Part shown: in pieces, positions 33,160 to 40,105 of the stretch | How positions within the stretch are numbered: position 1 is the first letter of the stretch | How the letters are laid out: the number at the start of each line of letters is the position of its first letter | DNA from: Streptomyces oryzae | GTDB lineage: Bacteria > Actinomycetota > Actinomycetes > Streptomycetales > Streptomycetaceae | DNA length: 40,656 nucleotides | Assembly (NCBI RefSeq): GCF_017676365.1 | Contig: NZ_JADKMA010000047.1 | Location: 1-40,656, forward strand | Direction: 5' to 3' | The notes under the pieces: generated by a model | Databases searched by the model: none | Told to the model about the DNA's origin: nothing | What the model saw: the letters and a program-made list of their open reading frames with translations, nothing else | Program-made: the position numbers and the translations under genes

Positions 33160-34812
33160 CTAGAACCCGCGGGTCCGCTTGGCGGCGCGGCGGCCCGGTA
33201 GCGGGGTCTCCTGGCCCGGGGTCTTGATGAACAGGCGGGCCAGTTCGCCGCCGAGGTTGACCCCGATCGCGATGGCCAGCGCCAGCGCACCGGCCGTTGC
33301 CAGGTGCTCGAAGCCCTTGTTCACATCGCCCTGGGCGATGTTCAGCAGCCCGAAGTAGGTGTTGCTACCCGGCAGCAGCGGTCCGATCGCCGCCGTGATG
33401 TAGGGCAGCGACGAGGCGAACTGATAGCGGGAGAGCAACTGGCCGAAGAGGCCGACCAGCCCGGCGGCCACCACGGTGGCGGGCACCGGCGTCATGTTCG
33501 CCTTGGTCAGCGCGCCGAAGATCAGCCAGGCCACGCCCCCGTTGAGGGTGGCAGGCAGCACCGTGTGCCGTTCCTGCTGGAGCAGTACGCAGAAGGCCAG
33601 CGCCAGCAGCATGCCGGCCAGCAGCTGAGTGACCGGGCGTTCGACGTGGCTGACGATGTCGGGCGTCAGCTGGGCGTTCAGCCTGTCGCCCACGTACAGC
33701 ACCAGCAGCACCCCGCAGACGATGCCGACGATGAGGTAGATGACCTCCAGCAGTCGCGCGGCGGCGGTGATGTAGAACCCGGTGAGTCCGTCGTGCACGG
33801 CGGCGACCAGGGCCCGTCCCGGGATCAGCGCGAAGAGTCCACCGGTGATGACGGCGGACGCCTGGATACGGGTGTCGGTGTGCTGGGACAGCAGCGCGAC
33901 GCCGACCCCTATCGCGGCGGGCGGCATCGCGGCGGCGGCGAACTGGTAGAACTCCGGCAGCCCGCGTCCGGCGCACAGCCAGGCGAGCCGGTCGCCGAGC
34001 ATCGCGCCGAGCGCGGCGAGGAAGAACACCAGCGCGTCACCGCCCACCAGCAGCGAAGCGGCCCCGGACAGCGCGCCGCTGGCGATGGTCAGTGCCCACT
34101 TGGAGTACGGGTGCCGGTTTCGGCGGATCTCCGCGAGCCGCCGGTAGGCCTCCTCCAGCGACACCTCGCCCTGGGTGATGTCGGCGACGAGGGCGAAGAC
34201 GGCGGACAGCCGGGTGTAGTCGGTGCCGCGCCTGCGGACGGTCCTGCTGAGCGTCACCGGGTCGTCGACCAGCGAGGGCTGGTGGGTGATGGACAGCAGG
34301 GTGAAGGTGACCTCCGGCTCGGTGCGGTCGAGCCCGTAGGCGTGGGCGACGCCGAACATGGCGGCCTCCACGTCCTCGGCGCCCTCCCCGCCGGCCAGCA
34401 GCAGCTCGCCGATACGGAGCGTCAGGTCGAGGACGCGGGGTACGGGCGGCCCGCTCTCGGCACCCTCGTCGCCGCGTACAGGGCGCTCGGGAACGGGGCG
34501 CTCGGCCAGGGGCATCCGGACCAGCGAGCGCATCCGGTCCTGCCAGGGTGAGCCCGGCTTGGCCAGCGGGCCGACGACGGGGATGCCCTCGGGCGGGGTG
34601 AAGGCACTGCCCGGCTCGGGCGGCGCCGGCGGAACGAGCCCTTCCGGAATGGTGAACTCGGAGGTCGGGTGCTCCTCCTCCGGAACGGGGGGAAGCGGCA
34701 CGCCCAAGGGCGCCGTGAAGGCGCTGTGCGACTCGTCGGACACCGGCTTGGCGTCCTCCGGCTCACCACTCTGCTCCGCGGCGTCGCCGTTCCCCTTGGA
34801 TTGCCCGACCAC
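33160..34812 (-). CDS. ThrE-type threonine/serine exporter
   Basis: This membrane protein of ~550 residues fuses the two ThrE halves. The first is a DUF1212-like cytosolic/membrane part (RIGELLLAGGEGAEDVEAAM, YGLDRTEPEVTFTLLSI). The second is a set of about ten hydrophobic helices ending in the DUF3815-like segment (LPYITAAIGPLLPGSNTYFG). Corynebacterial ThrE exports Thr/Ser by proton motive force; that role is inferred here. The N-terminal ~100 residues are Pro-rich and carry three copies of a SxFTxPxG motif (SAFTAPLGV, SEFTIPEGL, SAFTPPEGI). The GTG at 34812 is preferred over 34851 because AAGGAG precedes it. Confidence 0.88.
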   Translation of the reverse strand: MVGQSKGNGDAAEQSGEPEDAKPVSDESHSAFTAPLGVPLPPVPEEEHPTSEFTIPEGLVPPAPPEPGSAFTPPEGIPVVGPLAKPGSPWQDRMRSLVRMPLAERPVPERPVRGDEGAESGPPVPRVLDLTLRIGELLLAGGEGAEDVEAAMFGVAHAYGLDRTEPEVTFTLLSITHQPSLVDDPVTLSRTVRRRGTDYTRLSAVFALVADITQGEVSLEEAYRRLAEIRRNRHPYSKWALTIASGALSGAASLLVGGDALVFFLAALGAMLGDRLAWLCAGRGLPEFYQFAAAAMPPAAIGVGVALLSQHTDTRIQASAVITGGLFALIPGRALVAAVHDGLTGFYITAAARLLEVIYLIVGIVCGVLLVLYVGDRLNAQLTPDIVSHVERPVTQLLAGMLLALAFCVLLQQERHTVLPATLNGGVAWLIFGALTKANMTPVPATVVAAGLVGLFGQLLSRYQFASSLPYITAAIGPLLPGSNTYFGLLNIAQGDVNKGFEHLATAGALALAIAIGVNLGGELARLFIKTPGQETPLPGRRAAKRTRGF

Positions 34813-34939
34813 TCTTCGTCCGCTCCTTCCCTCGTTCTCCAGCAGTGTCACACGAGCAACGCTGTGTCCAACGAGGACGATTCCACGGAACGGAAGCGTG
34901 CTACCTCACAGTGGAGCACGCAGAGAAAACCTTCCCCCA

Positions 34940-34974
34940 AAGGCCCCCTGTACCGGAGCTGTACAGGGGGCCTT
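34940..34974 (-). terminator. Strong terminator of tipA
   Basis: AAGGCCCCCTGTAC (34940-34953) and GTACAGGGGGCCTT (34961-34974) are perfect 14-bp arms with a 7-base loop, 17 bp beyond the tipA stop. On the leftward transcript TTTTC follows a little further on. Confidence 0.85.
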
Positions 34975-34990
34975 CAAAGAGAAGCTGTCG

Positions 34991-35758
34991 TCAGGCGGAG
35001 TCCGCTGCGCCCGCGGCGTTGGCCGCGATCGCGTCCCGCATGTACTGGGCCAGGCCCGGCCTGATCGCCTCGTAGGTGGCGGTGAAGCGCTCGTCCTGGA
35101 CGTACATCTCGCCCAGCCGGGTGTGCATCTCATGGCCGCACTCGTAGCTGCTGCGGGAGATGAACAGCCGGTGCCGCTCGGCGAGCTCGGTCACCGCGGG
35201 CGCGTCGGGCGGGTCGCCCGCCGCCATCCTGTCGGCGATGGCGCGGTGGATCTCGTCCATCTCGCGCATCAGCGCCTTCCAGTCCTCCTTGGTGTACGAG
35301 GCGGCCCGGCGCTGGGCCTCGCGGTACTCCGCGGTGTCGCCCCAGCGGCGTTCGGCCTCCTCGGCGTGGATGTCGGGGTCGAAGTCCCCGAACACTTCGA
35401 ACTTCTCCTCAGGTGTGAGGTTGATGCCCATTTTGCGTGCCTCCATGGCGCGTTCGACGGCGGCGGCCATCTCCGTGAGCCGGTCGATCCGCGCCGTCAG
35501 CAGATGGTGCTGCCGGCGCAGCTGGCCGACCGGGTCGGCCGCGGGGTCGTCCAGCAGGACGGCGATCTCCTCGAGCGGGAAGCCCAGTTCCCGGTAGAAG
35601 AGGATCTGCTGCAGCCGGTCCAGGTCGGCATCGGTGTAGCGCCGGTGCCCTGCTGCCGTGCGCTCCCCGGGAACGAGCAGCCCGATCTCGTCGTAGTGGT
35701 GCAGCGTGCGCACCGTGACACCGGCGAAACCGGCGACCTGCCCGACGGAGTGGCTCAC
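34991..35758 (-). CDS. tipA: TipA-type MerR-family regulator
   Basis: This 255-residue protein is nearly colinear with TipAL. The N-terminal MerR HTH is VGQVAGFAGVTVRTLHHYDE, followed by GHRRYTDADLDRLQQILFYR, a coiled coil (~77-109) and the TipAS ligand domain from M110 (MGINLTPEEKFEVFGDFDPD). The GTG at 35756-35758 has AAGGAGG upstream. An internal ATG at codon 110 (35429-35431) has GGAGG eight bases before it, so the short ligand-binding form TipAS should also be made. Cys207 is kept (SYECGHEMH), but position 214 is Arg (HTRLGEMYV) where TipA has the cysteine that bonds thiostrepton. The promoter and operator upstream are intact. Confidence 0.93.
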   Translation of the reverse strand: MSHSVGQVAGFAGVTVRTLHHYDEIGLLVPGERTAAGHRRYTDADLDRLQQILFYRELGFPLEEIAVLLDDPAADPVGQLRRQHHLLTARIDRLTEMAAAVERAMEARKMGINLTPEEKFEVFGDFDPDIHAEEAERRWGDTAEYREAQRRAASYTKEDWKALMREMDEIHRAIADRMAAGDPPDAPAVTELAERHRLFISRSSYECGHEMHTRLGEMYVQDERFTATYEAIRPGLAQYMRDAIAANAAGAADSA

Positions 35759-35795
35759 TTCCGCCTCCTTGTTCTGCGGTCGCTTACGGGCATCC

Positions 35796-35826
35796 ACGGT
35801 GCTCCCTCACGTCACGTGAGGTGCAA
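35796..35826 (-). promoter_or_regulatory. tipA promoter with MerR-type operator
   Basis: On the complement, TTGCAC (35821-35826), a 19-bp spacer and CACCGT (35796-35801). The long spacer holds the inverted repeat CCTCACG-TCA-CGTGAGG (35805-35821), essentially the known ptipA operator. MerR-family activators bind in such over-long spacers and untwist DNA, so autogenous activation is expected. Confidence 0.85.
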
Positions 35827-35882
35827 GCCGCAATTTCCGGGTGAGGCAGTCAAACTTGATCAGCGGAGAGAGCTGCCCGGTT

Positions 35883-36488
35883 TCAGCGGGGCTGCCGGTC
35901 GGTGAGGACGCTCAGATCGCGCTCGCCCTCGCCCGCCATCACGAAGGCGCCGCCCTCCAGCCGGGAGATCAGGGCGCGGGCCCAGGCGGCGTCGCTGTCG
36001 GCGGTGTGCACCCACAGCTTCATGATCTCGCCGATGTACCCCCACTCGTCCGGGGTCCCGCCCTCGGGCGTCCAGTTCCGGGTGACCTCGTCACGCCAGG
36101 ACTCCAGCGCGGCCACCCGCTCCTTGAGCAGCGCGATGGCCTCGTCACGGGGCAGGTCGACCAGGAAGCCGACGGCGGAGGTCAGCAGTTCCTGCTTCTC
36201 CTGGGTGGCGGTCAGCGCATGGCGCAGCAGCCGGAAGAACTCCGCCTCACCGGCCTCGGTGATCTCGTACTCGGTACGCGGCGGACCGCCCACCGTGCTG
36301 GGCGCGATGTCGTGGGCCAGCAGCATTCCCTGCTTGGCCAGCTGTTTGAGGGCGTGATAGATCGACCCCGGCTTCGCGGCCGACCACTGGTGCGCGCCCC
36401 AGAACTCCAGGTCGTTGCGGACCTGGTAGCCGTGCGCCCGCCCGCGCAGCCGCACGTCTCCCAGCACCAGCAGCCGGATCGCCGACAT
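35883..36488 (-). CDS. PadR-family transcriptional regulator
   Basis: This 201-residue protein has an N-terminal PadR winged helix (RLLVLGDVRLRGRAHGYQVR, PGSIYHALKQLAKQGML, then RTEYEITEAGEAEF) and a longer C-terminal helical domain of the Vir/DUF2089 kind for dimerisation. Such regulators usually repress a nearby transporter or detoxification gene, but none is adjacent; the neighbours are tipA and a DinB-like protein. The ATG at 36486-36488 follows AGGGAAG. Repeated GTGTGAC elements around a TTGACA box lie upstream. Confidence 0.9.
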   Translation of the reverse strand: MSAIRLLVLGDVRLRGRAHGYQVRNDLEFWGAHQWSAAKPGSIYHALKQLAKQGMLLAHDIAPSTVGGPPRTEYEITEAGEAEFFRLLRHALTATQEKQELLTSAVGFLVDLPRDEAIALLKERVAALESWRDEVTRNWTPEGGTPDEWGYIGEIMKLWVHTADSDAAWARALISRLEGGAFVMAGEGERDLSVLTDRQPR

Positions 36489-36509
36489 CGCTTCCCTGCT
36501 CCCTGCCCC

Positions 36510-36542
36510 GTCACACCGCGGTTGCTCTTGTCAAGTCACACC
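36510..36542 (-). promoter_or_regulatory. TTGACA box flanked by GGTGTGAC repeats upstream of the PadR gene
   Basis: GGTGTGAC occurs on the complement at 36535-36542 and 36510-36517, 25 bp apart, with TTGACA at 36529-36534 between them. The repeats may be an operator for autorepression. No good -10 box is visible at normal spacing. Confidence 0.35.
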
Positions 36543-36580
36543 CTATGCGGGTCCGGGGCAGGGGGAGCAGTTGTGTGGGG

Positions 36581-37192
36581 TCAGCCCTGGCCGGGGTCGC
36601 CCTGGCCGGCGTCACTCCGACCCGCGTCGCCGAACGCGGACCAGTCGGGCTCGGGCATCGCGCCGGTCTCGAAGACGAGGTCGAAGGCGCCCTTGCCGTC
36701 GATCGTCTCCCGGATGATGTCGGCGTGCCCTGCGTGCCGGGCCAGCTCCTCCACCAGGTGCAGCAGGCCCCAGCGCCAGGAGCGCTCGCCGCCCTCGTCC
36801 CACGGGTACTTGGGCGAGAGGAACGTCTCGTCGAGCGAGGGCAGGGCGCGTACGGCCGTCTCGATCTCTGCGGCGACGTGCTCGTTCCTGGCGATGAGGA
36901 CGTCGATCGTCTCCTCCGGGGTGGGGGTGAAGGAGCCCTCCCACTCCTTGGCCTGCTCTTCGAACAGCCGGTCGTCCTCGCCCTTGAACTTGCGGAGCCA
37001 GCCCTCCTCCCCCTGGGTGACGTGCTTGAGCAGGCCGGACAGCGACAGCTCGCTGGCCGCGGGGGTGCTGCGGGCCTGTTCCTCGGTGAGGCCGTGGAGG
37101 GCGCGGCGGATTCCGCCGCGCTGGGCTTCCAGGTAGGCCAGGAGGGCTCCGCGCTCGTCACCGTGCTGCTCCGCCTTGACGACTACCGGCAT
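36581..37192 (-). CDS. DinB-superfamily protein (DUF664-type)
   Basis: This is a 203-residue four-helix-bundle protein. Likely metal-binding histidines are in GLLKHVTQGEEGW and HLVEELARHAGHADIIRE, the usual arrangement in the DinB/YfiT group, whose members include thiol-dependent transferases using mycothiol or bacillithiol. The catalytic role is unknown. The extreme C-terminus is Gly/Asp-rich and disordered-looking. It lies upstream of the PadR gene on the same strand with a 92-bp gap, so it is probably transcribed separately. Confidence 0.85.
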   Translation of the reverse strand: MPVVVKAEQHGDERGALLAYLEAQRGGIRRALHGLTEEQARSTPAASELSLSGLLKHVTQGEEGWLRKFKGEDDRLFEEQAKEWEGSFTPTPEETIDVLIARNEHVAAEIETAVRALPSLDETFLSPKYPWDEGGERSWRWGLLHLVEELARHAGHADIIRETIDGKGAFDLVFETGAMPEPDWSAFGDAGRSDAGQGDPGQG

Positions 37193-37348
37193 TTCTGACC
37201 GCCACCTCTCGGGTCGTCCGGGGCTCTTTTCTCCCCGGCTGATGACTTCAAGGTATGAGGGCCTGCGGTCAGGTTCTGTCCTCGATGGGCGGCTGCGCGC
37301 CGTTGCGGTTTGCGGCCGGTAGCCGGGTGCCGGTTCGTTGTGGTTACT

Positions 37349-37401
37349 CGCGCAGTTCCCCGCGCCCCTTCGGGGCGCTGCCTCACGGGGCGCGGGGAAC
37401 T
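37349..37401. terminator. Dispersed-repeat copy acting as aldehyde dehydrogenase terminator
   Basis: AGTTCCCCGCGCCCC (37354-37368) pairs perfectly with GGGGCGCGGGGAACT (37387-37401), and a smaller hairpin GCGCCCC-TTC-GGGGCGC (37362-37378) competes with it. It begins 5 bp after the aldehyde dehydrogenase stop. The left half is the terminal block of the intergenic repeat at 10940-11135. The rest of the gap 37193-37405 holds only a weak GC hairpin near 37218. Confidence 0.7.
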
Positions 37402-37405
37402 GGGG

Positions 37406-38863
37406 TCAGAACGGGAATTCGCTGCGGTCTCGTTGGATGGAGATCCAGCGGGTGGTGGTGAAGGCTTCGACCACTTGGGGACCGTTGAGGCGGCCGAGGC
37501 CGGAGTCCTTTTCGCCGCCGTAGGGGACGATGGGTTCGTCCGCCACGGTCGAGTCGTTCACATGGACCATGCCGGCCTCGATCCGGCGGGCGACCGCGAC
37601 GCCGCGCTCGATGTCACCGCTGTGCACCGCGCCCGCGAGCCCGTAGGGGGTGTCGTTGGCGACCCGCACGGCCTCTTCCTCGCCGTCCACCGGAATGATC
37701 AGTGCCACCGGGCCGAAGATCTCCTCGTGCAGCAGCGGGGAGTCCTTGGGCAGGCCCGTCAGCACGCTGGGCGAGACGAGGTTGCCGTCCACCGCGCCGT
37801 GCAGCAGCGCCGTGGCGCCCTCGGCGAGGGCCTGTTCGACGATGGCGGTGACGCGCTCCGCCTGGCGGGAGTTGATGAGAGGGCCGATGTGGGTCTCCGG
37901 GTCCGCCGGATCGCCCACCACAAGCCTGCTGACCCGCGCCACGAACTTCTCGGTGAACTCCGGCTCCAGCCGGCGGTCCACGATGATCCGGTTGGCCGCC
38001 ATGCACAGCTGGCCCTGGTTGACGAAGCGGCTGTAGACCGCGGCATCCACCGCGTAGTCCACATCGGCGTCGTCCAGCACGATCAGGCCGCTGTTGGAGC
38101 CGAGTTGCAGGATGACGCGCTTGAAGTTGCGGCCGGCGACGGTGGCGACATGGCGGCCGACGCGGTCGGAGCCCGTGAAGGAGATGACCTTGGGCACCGG
38201 GTGCTCGATCAACGTGTCGCCGATCTCCGCGCTGTCGGTGATGACGACGTTCACCAGCCCCGGCGGCAGTCCGGCCTCCTCCAGCACCTTGGCGACCAGG
38301 GTGCCCCCGCACACCGGCGTCGACTGGTGCGGCTTGAGCACCACGGCGTTGCCCAGCGCGAGCGCGGGCGCGGCGGACTTCACGGCAAGCAGGAAGGGGT
38401 AGTTGAACGGGGAGATGATCCCCACCACCCCCACCGGGTCCCGGTAGACGCGGTTCTCCTTGCCGGGCACCGAGGAGGGCAGGATCTCGCCGAGCGGGTT
38501 CAGCGAGAGCTGAAGGGCCTCCCGGAAGAACTCCTTGACCATGTGGATCTCGAAGGCCGCCTTGTGCCGGGTGCCGCCCAGCTCGGCGACGATGGCCTCG
38601 GTGATCCGCTGCTCGCTCTCCTCGATGACGCGGATCGCCTGCTCGAAGACGCGTCTGCGGGTGTACGGATTGGTGGCAGCCCACTCACGCTGCGCACGTT
38701 CGGCGGCGCGATACGCCTCGTCGACCTCGTCGCGGGTGGCGACGGTGATGGAGGCGAGCTTCTCCCCGTCGTAGGGGTTGAAGTCGATGATGTCCCAGGA
38801 GCCGGTGCCGGGACGCCACTCGCCGTCTATGCACTGGAGTGCCAGATCCGTGAAGTAGGACAT
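37406..38863 (-). CDS. Aldehyde dehydrogenase, benzaldehyde/vanillin-type
   Basis: This 485-residue NAD(P)-dependent enzyme oxidises an aldehyde to the acid. Recognisable parts are GVVGIISPFNYPF (oxyanion Asn154), the cofactor segment VVLKPHQSTPVCGG typical of the benzaldehyde/vanillin branch, ISFTGSDRVGRHV, catalytic Cys287 in NQGQLCMAANR, and HEEIFGPV. The usual general-base motif ELGG is QLGS here (Q253), so the glutamate thought to activate water is missing. The ATG at 38861-38863 follows AAGGAA; an upstream in-frame extension is not conserved-looking. The substrate is unknown. It may be co-transcribed with the HTH gene 57 bp upstream. Confidence 0.9.
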   Translation of the reverse strand: MSYFTDLALQCIDGEWRPGTGSWDIIDFNPYDGEKLASITVATRDEVDEAYRAAERAQREWAATNPYTRRRVFEQAIRVIEESEQRITEAIVAELGGTRHKAAFEIHMVKEFFREALQLSLNPLGEILPSSVPGKENRVYRDPVGVVGIISPFNYPFLLAVKSAAPALALGNAVVLKPHQSTPVCGGTLVAKVLEEAGLPPGLVNVVITDSAEIGDTLIEHPVPKVISFTGSDRVGRHVATVAGRNFKRVILQLGSNSGLIVLDDADVDYAVDAAVYSRFVNQGQLCMAANRIIVDRRLEPEFTEKFVARVSRLVVGDPADPETHIGPLINSRQAERVTAIVEQALAEGATALLHGAVDGNLVSPSVLTGLPKDSPLLHEEIFGPVALIIPVDGEEEAVRVANDTPYGLAGAVHSGDIERGVAVARRIEAGMVHVNDSTVADEPIVPYGGEKDSGLGRLNGPQVVEAFTTTRWISIQRDRSEFPF

Positions 38864-38919
38864 GCCATTCCTTCTGGGGGTTGAAGGAGACGCTGCTTCT
38901 TGGTCATCGTACCGGCGGG

Positions 38920-39825
38920 TCAAAGGAGTTGGCGGATTCGGTGAAGGTGATCCCGCGTGTCCCGGGGAGAAAGGCTGATATCCACCAGCCGCCGGAGCAC
39001 CTGGTCGTACTGGGCCACCTCGTCCCGCTTGTCCAGATACAGGGCGCTGGTGAGCTGTTCGAGGTAGACGATGTCGTTGAGGTCGGACTCGGGGAAGCGC
39101 AGCAGGGTGAAGGCGCCGGCCTCGGCAGGGTGGCCGCCCAGCTCGAAGGGGACGATGTGCAGGTGCACATTGGGCTGTTCGGAGACCTCGGCGAGGTGGC
39201 CGAGCTGGGCGTCCATGATGGCCTTGCTGCCGTAGGGGCGGCGCAGCGCGGCCTCGTCGAGCACGCAGAGCAGGTCGGGGGCGCTCTCACCGAGCAGCAG
39301 CTTCTGCCGCTCCAGGCGGAGTGCGACGCGGCGTTCGATCTCCTCGTCGGCGAGCGGGGTGCGGTGCCCGGCGGTGACGACGGCGTGTGCGTACTCGCCG
39401 GTCTGCAGGAGGCCGTGCACGAACTGCACCTCGTACGTACTGATGTGTGAGGCGGCGCCCTCCAGCCCGACGTACGTCTGGAACCAGCCGGGCAGCACAT
39501 CGCTGTAGTTGTGCCACCATCCGGCGACGCTGGAGTCCCGGGCCAGTCCCAGTAGAGGCTCGCGCTCGGCGTCGTCGGTGACGCCGTAGAGCGTCAGCAG
39601 ATCCTCCACGTCCCGGGCCTTGAAACTGACCCGGCCGAGCTCCATCCGGCTGATCTTGGACTCGGAGGCCCGGATCGAGTAGCCGGCGGCCTCCCGGGTG
39701 ACTCCGCGGGCCTCGCGCAACCTTCTGAGCTGGGATCCGAGCAGGATGCGCCGGACCATCGAGCCGCTGGAGCTGTTCGCCCCCTTCATCCCTCCGGTGC
39801 CGCTCTGTGCCGATTCTGCTGCCAT
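38920..39825 (-). CDS. Helix-turn-helix regulator with DUF5753 domain
   Basis: This 301-residue cytoplasmic protein is of a type present in tens of copies per Streptomyces genome. The Xre-type HTH is LGSQLRRLREARGVTREAAG and SESKISRMELGR. The large DUF5753 domain is marked by YVGLEGAASHISTYEVQFVHG, LLQTGEYAHAV and RRVALRLERQKLL. It is transcribed away from an anti-sigma-like ATPase gene, the usual partner arrangement, but the small DUF397 gene that often completes the set is not present downstream. The start is ATG 39823-39825 with GGAGGG upstream; ATG at MKGANSSSG is an alternative. Confidence 0.9.
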   Translation of the reverse strand: MAAESAQSGTGGMKGANSSSGSMVRRILLGSQLRRLREARGVTREAAGYSIRASESKISRMELGRVSFKARDVEDLLTLYGVTDDAEREPLLGLARDSSVAGWWHNYSDVLPGWFQTYVGLEGAASHISTYEVQFVHGLLQTGEYAHAVVTAGHRTPLADEEIERRVALRLERQKLLLGESAPDLLCVLDEAALRRPYGSKAIMDAQLGHLAEVSEQPNVHLHIVPFELGGHPAEAGAFTLLRFPESDLNDIVYLEQLTSALYLDKRDEVAQYDQVLRRLVDISLSPRDTRDHLHRIRQLL

Positions 39826-40105
39826 GTCGATCAGCCCTCCACCCCTGCTTGAAGGGAAGTGTGCCATCCCCGCGCTCCGTTGCGTGCCCGCCCGATTACA
39901 CACGATCGAAAGTCTCTCGTGCACGTGCATCTGCCCTTGCATCTGCTGTGGGCATTGGGAACCATGGGGATGGCACAAGTGGACCCGCTGGCACGGAAGT
40001 TGGCTGCGCGGGTTGCGTTGTGGCGCCCGCACCAGGCGGGGTAGCACGGCCGACAGGAGATCCGCGCAGGATCATCAACTGCCGCTGACGCCAGGAGGGC
40101 CCTTG

